Below the pieces are notes generated by a model, which was given only the letters and a program-made list of their open reading frames with translations, was not told the origin of the DNA and searched no databases. Position numbers and translations under genes: made by a program. A stretch of 64,000 bases of DNA from Marasmitruncus massiliensis (GTDB lineage: Bacteria > Bacillota > Clostridia > Oscillospirales > Ruminococcaceae), in NCBI RefSeq assembly GCF_900186535.1, contig NZ_FYDE01000005.1, forward strand, positions 98,894 through 162,893, written 5' to 3'. Below, in pieces: positions 32,289-44,329 of this stretch (position 1 is its first letter; every line of letters begins with the position of its first letter).

Positions 32289-34373
32289 TTATTCGTCGGA
32301 CTTGCCTTTGCTGCTGATAATTTTTTCTGCAATTGACTTCGGAACCTCAATGTAGTGACTGGGCTCCATTGAATAGTTGCCGCGGCCCTGCGTTTTGGAG
32401 CGCAGATCGTTGGAATAACCGAACATTTCGGACAGCGGAACGAACGCGCGGATTTCCTGTGCGCCAAAGACCGATTCCATGCCCTGGATCTGTCCGCGGC
32501 GGCTGTTCAGGTCACCGATCACGTCGCCCATATAGTCCTCCGGCGTGTTGACGCTTACGCGCATGATCGGCTCGAGAAGAACCGGGTCCGCCTTCTGCAT
32601 CGCCATCTTGAACGCCATCGAAGCGGCAATCTTAAATGCCATTTCGGAGGAGTCGACTTCATGGTAAGAACCGTCGTACAGCGTAACCTTCACGTCAACT
32701 ACAGGGAACCCTGCAAGAATACCGGCCTGCATTGCGCCCTGGATACCCTGGTCGATAGGACCAATGTATTCCTTGGGAATCGCGCCGCCGACAACAGCAT
32801 TGATAAATTCGTAGCCCTTGCCGCTTTCGTTCGGTTCAATCTTGATCTTGACATGACCGTACTGACCTTTACCGCCTGACTGACGGGCATATTTATGGTC
32901 AACATCGGCCAGTTTGCGGATGGTTTCCTTGTAAGCAACCTGCGGCTTGCCGACATTCGCCTCTACCTTGAACTCACGCATCAGGCGGTCAACGATGATC
33001 TCCAGATGGAGCTCGCCCATGCCGGCGATAATCGTTTGGCCGGTTTCCGGATTGGTGTAGGTCTTAAAAGTCGGGTCTTCTTCTGCAAGCTTGGAAAGTC
33101 CGATTGCCATTTTCTCCTGGCCGGCCTTTGTTTTCGGCTCAATTGCCAGGTCAATAACAGGTTCAGGGAACTCCATAGACTCCAGAATGATCGGATGCTT
33201 GGGATCACAGAGGGTATCGCCGGTACCGGTATTTTTCAGACCTACCGCGGCGTAGATATCCCCCGCATAGCAAACGTCGATATCTTTCCTGTGGTTCGCA
33301 TGCATCTGCAGAATACGTCCCATACGTTCTGTGTTGCCCTTATTGGAATTGTATACCGAGGAGCCTGCTTCAATGGTACCCGAGTAGACGCGGAAGAAGC
33401 AGAGCTTTCCGACATAGGGGTCGGTAGCGATCTTAAATGCCAACGCTGTAAACGGCGCGTTGTCAGTAGAAGGTCTGGTTTCTGCTTCATCCGTATCAGG
33501 ATTGATTCCCTTAATGTCGGCAACATCGGTCGGCGAGGGCATATAGTCCACAACCGCATCCAACAGCTTCTGCACGCCCTTGTTTTTATAGGATGTGCCG
33601 CAGCAGACAGGCACCATTGTGTTGGCAATGGTGGATTTGCGGATCACGGCTTTCATCTCTTCCACCGTGACTTCCTCGCCGCCCAGATATTTTTCCATCA
33701 GGGCCTCATCCTGATCGGCAAGATGTTCCAGCAATTCCTCGTGATACTTCTGAGCAAGCTCCATCATATCTTCCGGAATTGCTTCCTCGCGCATATCTTT
33801 GCCCATGTCGTCATAATAGATGTCGGCTTTCATTTCCACAAGGTCGATAATCCCTCTGAAGAAGGCCTCTGCGCCGATCGGCAGCTGAATAGGAACAGCG
33901 TTGCACTTCAGGCGCTGCTTCATCATGCTGATCACGCGGTAGAAATCTGCGCCCATGATGTCCATCTTGTTGACATAGCCCATACGCGGGACATTATATT
34001 TGTTCGCCTGACGCCATACGGTTTCAGACTGAGGCTCAACACCGCCCTTTGCACAGAAAACCGTTACCGAACCGTCGAGCACTTTCAGCGAGCGCTCAAC
34101 CTCCACAGTAAAGTCAACGTGTCCGGGTGTGTCGATGATATTGATTCGGTGGCCTTTCCAGTAGGCGGTGGTAGCAGCGGAGGTAATGGTAATACCTCTC
34201 TCCTGCTCCTGCGCCATCCAGTCCATTGTCGCCGCGCCCTCATGCACCTCGCCGATCTTATGGTTGATACCTGTATAGTACAGGATACGCTCGGTCGTGG
34301 TGGTTTTGCCGGCGTCAATGTGGGCCATTATGCCGATATTACGTGTAAGATCCAAAGAGACGTCTCTTGGCAT
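32289..34373 (-). CDS. fusA: Translation elongation factor G
   Basis: A 694-residue EF-G, the GTPase for ribosomal translocation. G1 [15 protein letters not shown], switch [18 protein letters not shown]4 YVNKMD, and domain IV-V blocks ([37 protein letters not shown]) are all present. GGGAGG precedes the ATG. It lies between rpsG and tuf as in the classical str operon. Confidence 0.98.
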   Translation of the reverse strand: MPRDVSLDLTRNIGIMAHIDAGKTTTTERILYYTGINHKIGEVHEGAATMDWMAQEQERGITITSAATTAYWKGHRINIIDTPGHVDFTVEVERSLKVLDGSVTVFCAKGGVEPQSETVWRQANKYNVPRMGYVNKMDIMGADFYRVISMMKQRLKCNAVPIQLPIGAEAFFRGIIDLVEMKADIYYDDMGKDMREEAIPEDMMELAQKYHEELLEHLADQDEALMEKYLGGEEVTVEEMKAVIRKSTIANTMVPVCCGTSYKNKGVQKLLDAVVDYMPSPTDVADIKGINPDTDEAETRPSTDNAPFTALAFKIATDPYVGKLCFFRVYSGTIEAGSSVYNSNKGNTERMGRILQMHANHRKDIDVCYAGDIYAAVGLKNTGTGDTLCDPKHPIILESMEFPEPVIDLAIEPKTKAGQEKMAIGLSKLAEEDPTFKTYTNPETGQTIIAGMGELHLEIIVDRLMREFKVEANVGKPQVAYKETIRKLADVDHKYARQSGGKGQYGHVKIKIEPNESGKGYEFINAVVGGAIPKEYIGPIDQGIQGAMQAGILAGFPVVDVKVTLYDGSYHEVDSSEMAFKIAASMAFKMAMQKADPVLLEPIMRVSVNTPEDYMGDVIGDLNSRRGQIQGMESVFGAQEIRAFVPLSEMFGYSNDLRSKTQGRGNYSMEPSHYIEVPKSIAEKIISSKGKSDE

Positions 34374-34478
34374 AGTGTCCTCCCTTTTGATACTCCGACG
34401 CCTAGACAGCCAGGGGCTGGCGTCGCCGGTTGAAATAAATGCTTAACATCCGGTTGCGGCAGCTCCAAAAGCAGCAGA

Positions 34479-34949
34479 CTACCATCTGTAATGTGCAAAC
34501 GCCTTGTTGGCCTCTGCCATTTTGTGGGTATCTTCGCGCTTCTTCACTGCACCGCCGGTCTGGTTGAGAGAATCCATGATTTCACCTGCAAGGCGTTCTT
34601 TCATAGTCTTCTCTCCGCGGTTCCTGGAATAAGTGGTGATCCAGCGCAGACCCAATGTCTGGCGCCGTTCCGGACGCACCTCCATAGGAACCTGATAGGT
34701 AGCGCCGCCGACACGACGGGCTTTTACCTCTAACACAGGCATGATGTTCTCCATGGACTGCTCAAAAGCTTCCAGGGGATCCTTGCCTGTTTTTTCCTTG
34801 ACGATATCGAATGCACCATATACAATTTTCTGTGCGACACCTTTTTTGCCATCATACATGATGTTGTTAATCAGGCGTGTAACCAGTTTGGAATTGTACA
34901 GTGGATCTGGCAAAACATCACGTTTTGCGATACGACCTCTTCTTGGCAC
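34479..34949 (-). CDS. rpsG: 30S ribosomal protein S7
   Basis: A 156-residue S7, which starts assembly of the 30S head. It runs from [15 protein letters not shown] to KAFAHYRW, the family's usual ends. The start is a GTG at 34949, chosen because it gives the exact family length and N-terminus and follows GAAGGAGG; an in-frame ATG 24 codons earlier is not conserved. Confidence 0.97.
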   Translation of the reverse strand: MPRRGRIAKRDVLPDPLYNSKLVTRLINNIMYDGKKGVAQKIVYGAFDIVKEKTGKDPLEAFEQSMENIMPVLEVKARRVGGATYQVPMEVRPERRQTLGLRWITTYSRNRGEKTMKERLAGEIMDSLNQTGGAVKKREDTHKMAEANKAFAHYRW

Positions 34950-35076
34950 TTCGCTTCCCTCCTTCACAATTATAATGAATTCATTGGTACTCGAAAGTGA
35001 CAAAACTTTCGTCTGCGCCAAAAAACAAGTCTACTATATAGTAGCCTGAAATTGGCAGAATAATCGAAAAGTTTTA

Positions 35077-35502
35077 TTACTTCTTGGCACCAGCCTTAGG
35101 ACGTTTTGCTCCGTATTTGGATCTTGCCTGCATTCTCTTCGCTACGCCCTGCGCATCGAGAGTACCACGGATAATGTGGTAACGAACACCAGGAAGGTCC
35201 TTAACACGTCCGCCGCGGATCAGCACAACGCTATGCTCCTGCAGGTTGTGTCCGATACCGGGAATATAAGCTGTTGCCTCGATTCCATTGGACAATCTAA
35301 CCCTTGCAACTTTTCTGAGCGCAGAGTTCGGCTTTTTCGGGGTAGAAGTTCTGATGGCTGTGCAGACTCCTCTTTTTTGCGGGGAATTCTGATCAATGGA
35401 AACCCTTTTCTTGGAGTTCCATCCTTTCAGAAGCGCGGGAGCTGTCGATTTCTTCACCATGACCTCTCTGCCCTTACGTACGAGCTGGTTAAAGGTTGGC
35501 AT
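35077..35502 (-). CDS. rpsL: 30S ribosomal protein S12
   Basis: A 141-residue S12, which helps decoding. [13 protein letters not shown] at the N-terminus, [15 protein letters not shown] (lysine 43 region) and [15 protein letters not shown] (lysine 88 region) are wild type, so no streptomycin-resistance change is visible. AAGGAGG precedes the ATG. It follows rpoC after 206 bases; the L7Ae-like gene that lies here in Bacillus is missing. Confidence 0.98.
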   Translation of the reverse strand: MPTFNQLVRKGREVMVKKSTAPALLKGWNSKKRVSIDQNSPQKRGVCTAIRTSTPKKPNSALRKVARVRLSNGIEATAYIPGIGHNLQEHSVVLIRGGRVKDLPGVRYHIIRGTLDAQGVAKRMQARSKYGAKRPKAGAKK

Positions 35503-35708
35503 ATTGCACCTCCTTACATGATTGTTCGGCCTTTCGGCCTTTATTTATTTCAAAGGGGCAAAGCGGAATGCTCTGCCCCACCGAAATCAGGGAGCGGAAC
35601 GCCACCCTGAGGGTGGCCTCACAAGCTCTAATTATATCTCGTGCAGGGTCAAATTGTCAATACATACAGACTGATTTTACACGTTTTGTACGATTACACA
35701 ATGACATT
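35503..35708 (-). other. Hairpin-rich gap between rpoC and rpsL
   Basis: This 206-base gap has no gene. It holds stems at 35611-35617 with 35621-35627 and at 35555-35560 with 35574-35579, and a short GGCCGAAAGGCC hairpin near the rpsL leader. The second stem is followed by TTTGAAAT on the minus strand and may attenuate or process the message between RNA polymerase and ribosomal-protein genes. Confidence 0.5.
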
Positions 35709-38700
35709 TTACGCATTCGACGCTTCGTCAGTATCCACATCAAGGTCGCTGATAAAATCATAATCCGCTTTATCGGAATGACTGCCACTTGTACTGTCAA
35801 TTTCCAGCGTATCATAATCCACCGTACCTGTGCCTGCGGGAACCAGTTTGCCGATGATGACGTTTTCTTTGAGCCCCATGAGGTGGTCGATTTTGCCTTT
35901 GATGGCTGCTTCCGTCAGGACACGGGTGGTCTCCTGGAAGGAAGCTGCCGACATAAACGACTCCGTCGCAAGGGAGGCCTTGGTAATACCGAGCAGCACC
36001 GGGATTCCTTCTGCGGGACGGCGGCTGCCGCCATCTTTTGCGTTCAGCTCGCTAATTTCATTATTGATGCGCAGAAGCTCGCCTTTTTCAATGTTCGCGC
36101 CTGTAATGAGCGAGGTATCCCCGCCGTCAACAATCTTCACCTTGCGCATCATCTGGCGGACAATGACTTCGATGTGCTTATCATTGATGTCAACACCCTG
36201 CGTACGGTAGGTTCTCTGCACTTCCTTGATCAGGTAATCCTGTACGGCAAGATGACCGCTGACAGTCAGAATCTCATTCGGTTCCACAGAGCCTTCAGTA
36301 ATCAGGTCGCCTTTCTTCACAGTATCGCCGGCAGAAACGCGCAGCGTAGAACCGTAAACCACCTGGCGCTCGAAGCGTTCGCCGTCTTCCGCGGTGATCA
36401 CCACAAAATCTCCGCCCTTCGGGTCCTTCTCAAAGGAAACCACACCGTCCAAATGGGAGATGATCGCGCTGTTCTTCGGCTTTCTGGCTTCAAACAGTTC
36501 CTCGACGCGGGGAAGACCCTGTGTAATATCCGCGGCCGACGCGATACCGCCGGTATGGAACGTTCTCATGGTAAGCTGTGTGCCCGGCTCACCGATCGAC
36601 TGCGCCGCGATGATACCCACCGCCTCGCCGACGCCGACCGGCTGTCCGTTTGCAAGATTGGCACCATAGCATTTTGCGCAGACACCGATCTTGGATTCGC
36701 AGTTGAGCGGCGTGCGGATCTTGATTTCCGTATATCCTGCATCCTTGATTTTCTTAGCGTCCGCCTCGGTCATCATCTTGTCGCGGCTGACCAGCACTTC
36801 CCCGGTCTTCGGGTCAACGACGTCGTCAGCCACATATCTGCCGATCATACGCTCCGCAAAATCCTCAATGACACGGCCGCTGTCTACGATATCGCAGACG
36901 ACAAGGCCTTCGTGCGTGCCGCAGTCATGCTCACGGATGATGACATCCTGCGAAACGTCGACCAGACGTCGGGTCAGATAACCGGAGTCCGCCGTTCTCA
37001 GCGCGGTATCGGCCAGGCCTTTACGGGCGCCTCGGGAGGACTGGAAGTATTCCAAAATATTGAGGCCTTCACGATAGTTGGATTTAATCGGGATTTCAAT
37101 CGCACGTCCGGAGGTGTTGGCAATCAGCCCGCGCATACCGGCAAGCTGCCTGATCTGGTCCATGGAACCACGGGCCCCGGAATCCGCCATCATATAAATC
37201 GGGTTGCGCTCTCCAAACGTCTTGGTCAGAGCATCCTTAACCTTGGCGGAGCAGTCGTTCCAGGTTGCAACCACGCGCTCGTAGCGGACTTCATCGGAAA
37301 TAAATCCGCGGTCGTACTGGCGTTTGATCGCATCCACCTTTTTGTCGGCCTCAGCGATGAACTCCGCTTTTTCCGGCGGAATCAGGGCATCGGATACCGC
37401 AACGGTGATCGCGCCCTTTGTGGAATATTTGAAGCCCTGCGCCTTAACACGGTCAAGAACCTCAGCGGTTCTCGCGGTTCCATAGGTGCGGATGCATTTA
37501 TCAATGATTTTTCCAAGTTCCTTTTTGCGGACGAGGAAGCTGATTTCAAGGTCGAAAGCATGTTCCGGATCGCTTCTGTCGACATAGCCCAAATCCTGTG
37601 GGATCGGGTCATTAAAGATGATCCGGCCGACCGTGGTGTCAACAATGCGCGAAACACGCTCATCGCCTACCTGTTTGGTAATACGCACCTTAATCGGAGC
37701 ATGCAGGCCGACAGCGCCAGACTGGTAAGCCATTATGGCCTCGTTAAAATCACGGAACACCTTGCCGGCTCCGATTTCGTCCTCGCGCACCATGGTAAGA
37801 TAGTAGGAACCCAGCACCATGTCCTGCGTCGGCACAGTCACCGGCTTGCCGTCGGAAGGTTTGAGCAGGTTGTTGGCGGCAAGCATCAGGAAGCGGGCTT
37901 CCGCCTGCGCCTCGGCGGACAGCGGGACGTGAACGGCCATCTGGTCGCCGTCGAAGTCCGCGTTGTACGCGGTGCAGGCGAGCGGATGCAGCTTCAGCGC
38001 GCGCCCCTCAACAAGAACCGGCTCGAACGCCTGAATACCGAGCCTGTGCAGGGTAGGTGCACGGTTCAGCAGCACGGGGTGATCCTTGATGACCACTTCC
38101 AGGCAGTCCCACACGTCCATGACGGTTGCGCGCTCGACCATCTTACGCGCGTTTTTGATGTTGGTTGCCACTTTCAGGTCAACCAGCCGCTTCATGACAA
38201 ACGGCTTGAAGAGTTCCAGCGCCATCTCCTTCGGGAGGCCGCACTGATACATCTTGAGTTCAGGCCCGACAACGATAACCGAACGTCCGGAATAGTCCAC
38301 ACGTTTGCCGAGCAGGTTCTGACGGAAACGGCCCTGTTTCCCCTTGAGCATGTCGGAAAGGGATTTCAGCGGGCGGTTATTCGGGCCGGTCACCGGGCGG
38401 CCGCGGCGGCCGTTGTCGATCAACGCGTCCACCGCTTCCTGCAGCATCCGCTTTTCATTGCGGACAATGATATCCGGCGCACCCAGCTCCAGAAGCTTTT
38501 TCAGACGGTTATTACGGTTAATCACACGCCGGTAGAGGTCGTTGAGATCGCTTGTGGCGAACCGTCCGCCGTCCAGCTGCACCATCGGGCGGATATCCGG
38601 AGGGATAACCGGGACAACATCCAGAATCATCCATTCGGGCTTGTTGTGGCTGTGGCGGAACGCCTCCACCACTTCCAGCCTCTTGAGGAGCTTAATGCGT

Positions 38701-39302
38701 TTTTGCCCGGCGGCGGTTTCCAGATCGGTTTTCAGCTCTTTGGAAAGCGCATCCAGATCCAGCTCCGCCAAAAGCTCCTTGATCGCCTCCGCGCCCATTC
38801 CGGCGCGGAAGTCGTCCTCATAAGCTTCCTTCAGGTCCCTGTATTCCTTTTCGGAAAGCAGCGTATATTTTTTCAGGTTGGTCATACCCGGGTCAAGTAC
38901 GACGTAAGATGCAAAATAAAGTACCTTTTCCAACAGACGCGGGGACATATTGAGCAGAAGGCCCATCCGGCTGCTGGTGCCTTTGAAATACCAGATATGG
39001 GATACGGGGGCGGCCAGTTCAATATGGCCCATACGCTCGCGGCGGACCTTGGAGCGCGTCACCTCAACGCCGCAGCGCTCACAGATCTTGCCCTTATAGC
39101 GGATCCGCTTATAACGCCCGCAGTAGCACTCCCAGTCCTTGGTCGGGCCAAAAATCTTTTCACAGAACAGCCCTTCGCGCTCCGGTTTCAGGGTACGGTA
39201 GTTGATGGTCTCCGGTTTTTTCACTTCTCCCCAGGACCATTCCCTGATCAGGTCGGGCGACGCGAGTCCGATCTTTATTGATTCAAAAACGTTAAATTCC
39301 AA
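35709..39302 (-). CDS. rpoC: DNA-directed RNA polymerase, beta' subunit
   Basis: A 1197-residue beta' subunit. The zinc finger [20 protein letters not shown], the catalytic [12 protein letters not shown], the second zinc site (GVCAKCYG) and the trigger-loop region ([22 protein letters not shown]) are present. The start is a TTG at 39302, read as [16 protein letters not shown], with AAAGAGGGG seven bases upstream. It follows rpoB by 24 bases. Length is normal for Firmicutes. Confidence 0.98.
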   Translation of the reverse strand: MEFNVFESIKIGLASPDLIREWSWGEVKKPETINYRTLKPEREGLFCEKIFGPTKDWECYCGRYKRIRYKGKICERCGVEVTRSKVRRERMGHIELAAPVSHIWYFKGTSSRMGLLLNMSPRLLEKVLYFASYVVLDPGMTNLKKYTLLSEKEYRDLKEAYEDDFRAGMGAEAIKELLAELDLDALSKELKTDLETAAGQKRIKLLKRLEVVEAFRHSHNKPEWMILDVVPVIPPDIRPMVQLDGGRFATSDLNDLYRRVINRNNRLKKLLELGAPDIIVRNEKRMLQEAVDALIDNGRRGRPVTGPNNRPLKSLSDMLKGKQGRFRQNLLGKRVDYSGRSVIVVGPELKMYQCGLPKEMALELFKPFVMKRLVDLKVATNIKNARKMVERATVMDVWDCLEVVIKDHPVLLNRAPTLHRLGIQAFEPVLVEGRALKLHPLACTAYNADFDGDQMAVHVPLSAEAQAEARFLMLAANNLLKPSDGKPVTVPTQDMVLGSYYLTMVREDEIGAGKVFRDFNEAIMAYQSGAVGLHAPIKVRITKQVGDERVSRIVDTTVGRIIFNDPIPQDLGYVDRSDPEHAFDLEISFLVRKKELGKIIDKCIRTYGTARTAEVLDRVKAQGFKYSTKGAITVAVSDALIPPEKAEFIAEADKKVDAIKRQYDRGFISDEVRYERVVATWNDCSAKVKDALTKTFGERNPIYMMADSGARGSMDQIRQLAGMRGLIANTSGRAIEIPIKSNYREGLNILEYFQSSRGARKGLADTALRTADSGYLTRRLVDVSQDVIIREHDCGTHEGLVVCDIVDSGRVIEDFAERMIGRYVADDVVDPKTGEVLVSRDKMMTEADAKKIKDAGYTEIKIRTPLNCESKIGVCAKCYGANLANGQPVGVGEAVGIIAAQSIGEPGTQLTMRTFHTGGIASAADITQGLPRVEELFEARKPKNSAIISHLDGVVSFEKDPKGGDFVVITAEDGERFERQVVYGSTLRVSAGDTVKKGDLITEGSVEPNEILTVSGHLAVQDYLIKEVQRTYRTQGVDINDKHIEVIVRQMMRKVKIVDGGDTSLITGANIEKGELLRINNEISELNAKDGGSRRPAEGIPVLLGITKASLATESFMSAASFQETTRVLTEAAIKGKIDHLMGLKENVIIGKLVPAGTGTVDYDTLEIDSTSGSHSDKADYDFISDLDVDTDEASNA

Positions 39303-39326
39303 ATGCGAACCCCTCTTTCCTTTATC

Positions 39327-42300
39327 TTAGAAATTGTCGTCATTCGCTATATCATCCAGTCCCAGCGCCTCAATGGGATCAAAACTATCCTCTATGTCCT
39401 CATCAAGTTCCACATCGAGCAGATCGATATCCGCATCGGTATCCGGGTGCTCAATGTCGAAGCCATCCTCAAAGTCGCTCGCGACTTCGGTGCCCGCCGT
39501 CAGCGAATCATCCACAGGGGTCAGCCCCATATTATCATCGTCATCGAAGGTCTGCTTCATATCGATTTCCTGATTGTCCTTGTTAAGAACCCGAATGTCA
39601 AGGCCAAGTGACTGCACTTCCTTGATCAGCACTTTAAACGCCTCTGGAATACCGGGTCTCGGAACGTTTTTACCTTTGACAATCGCTTCAAATGTTTTTA
39701 CACGTCCGACCACGTCGTCCGATTTGACCGTCAGGATTTCCTGCAGCGTGTAAGCGGCGCCGTAGGCCTCCAGCGCCCAAACCTCCATCTCTCCGAAACG
39801 CTGTCCGCCGAACTGAGCCTTGCCGCCCAGAGGCTGCTGCGTTACCAGCGAGTACGGCCCGGTAGAACGGGCATGGATTTTATCGTCGACCAGATGATGG
39901 AGTTTCAGGTAGTACATATAACCCACAGTAACCGGATTATCGAACTCTTCACCGGTTCTGCCGTCGCGCAGACGGATTTTTCCGTCGCGGGGCAAGCCGG
40001 CCTTTTCCAGACAGTCAGCAATATCAGTTTCGTTTGCTCCGTCGAATACCGGCGTCATGACCTTCCAGCCCAGTTCCGCCGCCGCGCGTCCGAGATGGAC
40101 CTCAAGCACCTGTCCGATATTCATACGGGAAGGCACGCCCAGAGGGTTCAGCAGGATGTCAAGCGGGCGTCCGTCCGGCAGGTAAGGCATATCCTCCTGC
40201 GGCAGAACACGCGAAACAACACCCTTGTTTCCGTGGCGTCCGGCCATCTTGTCGCCGACGCTGATCTTTCTTTTCTGGACAATATAGCAGCGCACCACCA
40301 TATTGACGCCGGGAGAAAGTTCGTCGCAGTTGTCGCGGGTAAATACCTTGACATCCACGATGGTTCCATATTCGCCATGCGGCACGCGCAGCGAAGTGTC
40401 ACGCACTTCACGCGCCTTCTCGCCGAAGATGGCGCGCAGCAGGCGCTCTTCCGCATTCAGCTCCGTTTCTCCCTTCGGAGTTACCTTGCCAACCAGAATA
40501 TCTCCGGCGCGCACCTCGGCACCGATGCGGATAATGCCGCGCTCATCCAGTTCCTTGAGCGCATCGTCGCCCACGTTCGGAATGTCGCGGGTAATTTCCT
40601 CAGGTCCCAGCTTGGTGTCACGCGCTTCAATTTCATATTCCTCAATGTGAATTGAAGTGTACAGATCGTCCTTGACCAGTTTTTCATTGATCAGAACCGC
40701 GTCTTCGTAGTTGTAGCCTTCCCACGTCATAAAGCCGATGAGCATATTGCGTCCGAGACTGATTTCTCCGTTTTCAGTCGAAGGTCCGTCCGCAATGACC
40801 TGGCCGACTCCCACCCGCTCGCCTTTATTGACAATCGGGCGCTGGTTGATGCAGGTACTCTGGTTAGAACGCAGGAACTTGATCAGATGGTAGGAGTGCC
40901 GTTCCCCCTGATCGTCGCGGATCACGATTTCATTCGCGGATACGGCGTCAATTACGCCGGCCTGTTTCGCAACCACAACGACGCCGGAGTCCACAGCGGA
41001 TTTGTATTCCATACCGGTAGCCACAATCGGCGCCTCCGGTTTCAGCAGGGGTACCGCCTGACGCTGCATGTTCGCGCCCATCAGCGCGCGGTTTGCGTCA
41101 TCGTTTTCCAGAAACGGAATCATCGCGGTCGCGACGGACACCACCATCTTCGGCGAAACGTCCATGTAGTCGACTTTTTCCCGTTCACAGATCATGACGG
41201 AATCGCGGTAGCGCACACTGACCTTTTCATTGACAAAACGGCCTTCTTCATTCAGCGGCTCGTTGGCCTGTGCAACGATATACATGTCCTCAATATCCGC
41301 AGTCATATACTCTACTTCATCAAGAACAATTCCGGTCGCTTTATCCACCCGTCTGTATGGGGCCTCGATAAAGCCGTACTCATTGATTCGCGCAAAAGAA
41401 GCAAGGTAGGAGATCAGGCCGATGTTCGGGCCTTCGGGCGTCTCAATCGGGCACATGCGGCCGTAATGACTGTAATGCACGTCGCGGACCTCAAATCCCG
41501 CGCGGTCACGGGAGAGGCCTCCGGGGCCCAGCGCGGACAGACGGCGCTTATGCGTCAGCTCGGCGAGCGGGTTTGTCTGATCCATGAACTGGCTCAGCGG
41601 AGAAGAACCGAAAAACTCTTTAATAGATGCCACTACCGGGCGGATATTGATCAGTGCCTGCGGGGTAACGACATCCATATCCTGCGCCTGAGTCGCCATG
41701 CGCTCACGGATTACACGCTCCATACGGGAAAAACCGATTCGGAATTGATTCTGAAGCAGCTCGCCGACCGAACGGATACGGCGGTTGCCCAAGTGGTCGA
41801 TGTCGTCCACAGTTCCAACGTCATGGCCAATCCCGCAGAGATAATTGATGGATGCGAAAATATCGTCTTTTATAATGTGTTTGGGAATCAGTTCGTCACG
41901 GCGCGCTACAATCTGAACCTTCAGCTCGCCGTCATTCTGACAGTTCTCCAGAATCTCGCGCAGCACCGCGAAGCGAACCTTTTCATTGATTCCAAGCTCC
42001 GCACAGTCGAACTGAACAAAGTTCTTGAGGTCCACCATGCCGTTGGAAAAGACTTTGATCTCACGTTCGCCGTCCTTGATATAAACGGTGTCCACGCCGC
42101 ATCTGCCGATTTTTTCAGCAAGCTCGCGGGACAGGACGGTGTCCGGTTCGGCGAGCATTTCGCCGGTCAGCGGGTCGACAACCGGACGGGCCGCGATACG
42201 ACCCATAATCCGCGGCGTGATTGCGAGCTTTTTATTGTATTTATAGCGTCCGACCTTGGAAAGGTCGTAACGGCGCGGGTCAAAGAACAGGGAATCGATA

Positions 42301-43124
42301 TGGCTTTGGGCCGAATCCACCGTCGGCGGCTCGCCGGGGCGCAGCTTGCGGTAAACCTCGAGCAGCGCTTCCTCCATATTAACGGTGCTGTCCTTTTCCA
42401 GGGTTGAGAGAATCCGCTCGTCGTCGCCGAAAAAGCCTATAATCTCGTCGTTGGACGCAAGGCCCAGGGCGCGAATAAAGGTGGTTACCGGCAGTTTGCG
42501 GTTTTTATCGATGCGCACATAAAAAACATCATTGGAATCGGTTTCATATTCCAGCCAGGCGCCTCGGTTGGGGATAACGGTGGCTGTGAACAGTTGTTTT
42601 CCGCTCTTATCGTGAGAAGAACCATAGTAAACGCCCGGGGAACGGACTAACTGGGATACAATAACACGCTCCGCACCATTGATGATGAATGTGCCGCTGT
42701 CAGTCATCAGCGGAAAGTCTCCCATGAATATGTCTTGCTCTTTTACCTCGCCGGTCTCCTTGTTCAAAAGGCTGGCCCTGACCCTCAAAGGCGCGGCATA
42801 GGTCGCGTCGCGTTCCTTGCACTCCTCGATGGTGTATTTCGGTTTGTCGTCCAGACGGTAGTCGATGAAATCCAACACGAGATTCCCCTGATAGTCAGTG
42901 ATCGACGAGACGTCCTTAAACACCTCTTTCAGCCCTTCATCAAGAAACCACTGATAAGAATTCTTCTGGACTTCAATGAGGTTCGGCATCTGCAGCACCT
43001 CATTGATGCGAGAAAAACTCATACGAGTCGTTTTGCCTTGCTTTACTGGCTTGACATTCACCATAGGCTTTTGCTCACTCCATTCATCTGATTTGCCCGA
43101 CAAAATTTTACCTTTGCCGGACAT
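39327..43124 (-). CDS. rpoB: DNA-directed RNA polymerase, beta subunit
   Basis: A 1265-residue beta subunit. Conserved regions include the rifampicin pocket ([29 protein letters not shown]), [15 protein letters not shown], and the C-terminal [11 protein letters not shown] and [13 protein letters not shown] blocks. At residue 509 (codon 41598-41600) there is a proline where E. coli and Bacillus have Gln (E. coli Q510). A 70-residue Asp/Glu-rich tail follows the conserved end. The upstream neighbour is the lysO pair, not rplJ-rplL as in most bacteria. The ATG is followed by a conserved-like N-terminus; a GGAGG lies just upstream. Confidence 0.98.
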   Translation of the reverse strand: MSGKGKILSGKSDEWSEQKPMVNVKPVKQGKTTRMSFSRINEVLQMPNLIEVQKNSYQWFLDEGLKEVFKDVSSITDYQGNLVLDFIDYRLDDKPKYTIEECKERDATYAAPLRVRASLLNKETGEVKEQDIFMGDFPLMTDSGTFIINGAERVIVSQLVRSPGVYYGSSHDKSGKQLFTATVIPNRGAWLEYETDSNDVFYVRIDKNRKLPVTTFIRALGLASNDEIIGFFGDDERILSTLEKDSTVNMEEALLEVYRKLRPGEPPTVDSAQSHIDSLFFDPRRYDLSKVGRYKYNKKLAITPRIMGRIAARPVVDPLTGEMLAEPDTVLSRELAEKIGRCGVDTVYIKDGEREIKVFSNGMVDLKNFVQFDCAELGINEKVRFAVLREILENCQNDGELKVQIVARRDELIPKHIIKDDIFASINYLCGIGHDVGTVDDIDHLGNRRIRSVGELLQNQFRIGFSRMERVIRERMATQAQDMDVVTPQALINIRPVVASIKEFFGSSPLSQFMDQTNPLAELTHKRRLSALGPGGLSRDRAGFEVRDVHYSHYGRMCPIETPEGPNIGLISYLASFARINEYGFIEAPYRRVDKATGIVLDEVEYMTADIEDMYIVAQANEPLNEEGRFVNEKVSVRYRDSVMICEREKVDYMDVSPKMVVSVATAMIPFLENDDANRALMGANMQRQAVPLLKPEAPIVATGMEYKSAVDSGVVVVAKQAGVIDAVSANEIVIRDDQGERHSYHLIKFLRSNQSTCINQRPIVNKGERVGVGQVIADGPSTENGEISLGRNMLIGFMTWEGYNYEDAVLINEKLVKDDLYTSIHIEEYEIEARDTKLGPEEITRDIPNVGDDALKELDERGIIRIGAEVRAGDILVGKVTPKGETELNAEERLLRAIFGEKAREVRDTSLRVPHGEYGTIVDVKVFTRDNCDELSPGVNMVVRCYIVQKRKISVGDKMAGRHGNKGVVSRVLPQEDMPYLPDGRPLDILLNPLGVPSRMNIGQVLEVHLGRAAAELGWKVMTPVFDGANETDIADCLEKAGLPRDGKIRLRDGRTGEEFDNPVTVGYMYYLKLHHLVDDKIHARSTGPYSLVTQQPLGGKAQFGGQRFGEMEVWALEAYGAAYTLQEILTVKSDDVVGRVKTFEAIVKGKNVPRPGIPEAFKVLIKEVQSLGLDIRVLNKDNQEIDMKQTFDDDDNMGLTPVDDSLTAGTEVASDFEDGFDIEHPDTDADIDLLDVELDEDIEDSFDPIEALGLDDIANDDNF

Positions 43125-43171
43125 GGTCCTCCATGCCCCGCGGACATTTGGAAAAATCTATCACAATGTTG

Positions 43172-43215
43172 TGCAAAATTTATAAGATTTCCAACCAACA
43201 CCTATAAATTTTGCA
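43172..43215. repeat. 13-base inverted repeat in the rpoB leader
   Basis: TGCAAAATTTATA (43172-43184) and its exact reverse complement (43203-43215) flank 18 bases, about 50-90 bases before the rpoB start. It may be a leader hairpin or paired binding site. A TTGGCA-17-TTATAG promoter-like sequence on the minus strand (between about 43229 and 43201) overlaps it but is not strong. Confidence 0.6.
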
Positions 43216-43348
43216 AATCACTATTGCCAAACCTGTCGAAACATGTTATACTCTTTATAGTTTAATGCAAAATTAGCCATTTTGATACAGTATATTAGTC
43301 TACCATACTTCATTATGGTTGTCAATACAATTTTATAAACCGCAAAAG

Positions 43349-43376
43349 AAAATCCATGCGAACATGCATGGATTTT
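43349..43376 (-). terminator. Terminator of the DUF951-to-lysO operon
   Basis: An 11-base perfect stem (43349-43359 with 43366-43376) and six-base loop, followed on the minus strand by TTTTCTTTTG. It lies 21 bases past the last lysO stop and insulates rpoB from this operon. Confidence 0.9.
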
Positions 43377-43397
43377 TTGTTGTTTTGTCCTTTCGGA

Positions 43398-43994
43398 CTA
43401 CAAATTGTAGAGAACCGGCACTAAAATTGGAACCAGCGCTGTGAGCACTACGCCTGTGATGACTGCCATCAAAGCGGTTTCATGATCGGTGGATTTTGCG
43501 ATGGCGGGAAGCGTGGTATCCATGGCGGTCGCTCCGGACGGCGCAATTGCCGCATAACGGCCGCAGTATTTCGCCACAAGAGGAATCAATAAATAGGAAA
43601 GCAGTTCCCGGAACATATTCGTCATAAATGCAACGGTGCCAAGCCGGGAGCCTCCCAGTTCGCGCAGAATCACTGCCGAAACGCTGTAAAAACCAAAACC
43701 GGAGGAAATCGCCGCGCTGACATTCGGTGCGTCACCAAGGAAAATTCCCAGCAGAATTCCTCCGGAAATCGACCCGACCGCCACGCCCAGCGGAATTGCC
43801 AGAATCTTAATATGATACTCCCGTATCTTCCGAAACACTGTTTTATTGGTGCCCACTTCAATTCCGACGGAAACCAGCAGAATCATGAGCGCGTAGGACA
43901 TCAGCGTATCCATGCCCGCCGTCATCTCCGGAGACAGGAACAGGCCGCCGCATAAAATTCCAAGCACAAGGCTTCCCAATGCGACAAAAATCAC
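43398..43994 (-). CDS. LysO-family lysine exporter, C-terminal half
   Basis: A 198-residue membrane protein matching the C-terminal part of the LysO/YbjE (DUF340) family, which exports lysine and toxic analogues in E. coli. It has about six helices with MSYALMILLVSVGIEVG, then SGFGFYSVSAVILRELGG and a helix pair with GATAMDTTLPAIAK, the family's conserved polar stretches. Its ATG overlaps the stop of the N-terminal-half gene as ATGA. In E. coli one 299-residue protein does both parts; here they are two coupled proteins that probably pair. Confidence 0.82.
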   Translation of the reverse strand: MIFVALGSLVLGILCGGLFLSPEMTAGMDTLMSYALMILLVSVGIEVGTNKTVFRKIREYHIKILAIPLGVAVGSISGGILLGIFLGDAPNVSAAISSGFGFYSVSAVILRELGGSRLGTVAFMTNMFRELLSYLLIPLVAKYCGRYAAIAPSGATAMDTTLPAIAKSTDHETALMAVITGVVLTALVPILVPVLYNL

Positions 43995-44290
43995 TTGTCA
44001 TCCTCCCCCTTTTTCATGACGGCTCTGCATAAAAGAAATACGGCCAGCACAGACCCCGCGATGGACACCAGCGCATAAAGAAACGCTTTCATGCCCGCGC
44101 TGCGCAGATCCGCAAAGAAGGTGGGGCTGCCTGCCATGGACGCGCCCATGGAAAACAGGGTGAGCGCAATGCCCACGATTTGCAGCCAGCCGTTTGCCTT
44201 CAGCCATTTGAGGGGGAAAACAGCCGCGCCGATGACAATGCCGATCACAAAAAAGACAATCAGTGAAAACGGCCCCAAGAAGTCAAACAA
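43991..44290 (-). CDS. LysO-family lysine exporter, N-terminal half
   Basis: A 99-residue protein with three membrane helices (about 6-28, 33-50, 67-90), matching the N-terminal part of LysO; SMGASMAG near the middle is a family feature. The start is a TTG at 44290 with only a distant AGGA, so it may depend on coupling from the aminopeptidase gene ending 39 bases earlier. It overlaps the C-terminal half by four bases. The clean junction and intact helices argue for a real split, not a frameshift. Confidence 0.75.
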   Translation of the reverse strand: MFDFLGPFSLIVFFVIGIVIGAAVFPLKWLKANGWLQIVGIALTLFSMGASMAGSPTFFADLRSAGMKAFLYALVSIAGSVLAVFLLCRAVMKKGEDDK

Positions 44291-44329
44291 AATACAAACA
44301 TCCTGTCATTCAAAATTGCGTGCAGCCCG

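Noticed and set aside
35077..35502. Streptomycin-resistance change in rpsL
   Set aside because: The lysines at the two resistance positions are wild type.
35496..39281. A 1261-codon open frame on the plus strand opposite rpoC
   Set aside because: It is the reverse of rpoC codons, has no ribosome binding site or recognisable domain, and rpoC itself is certain. Similar long frames opposite rpoB (40887-42407), fusA (32895-34433) and tuf (30918-32225) are rejected for the same reason.
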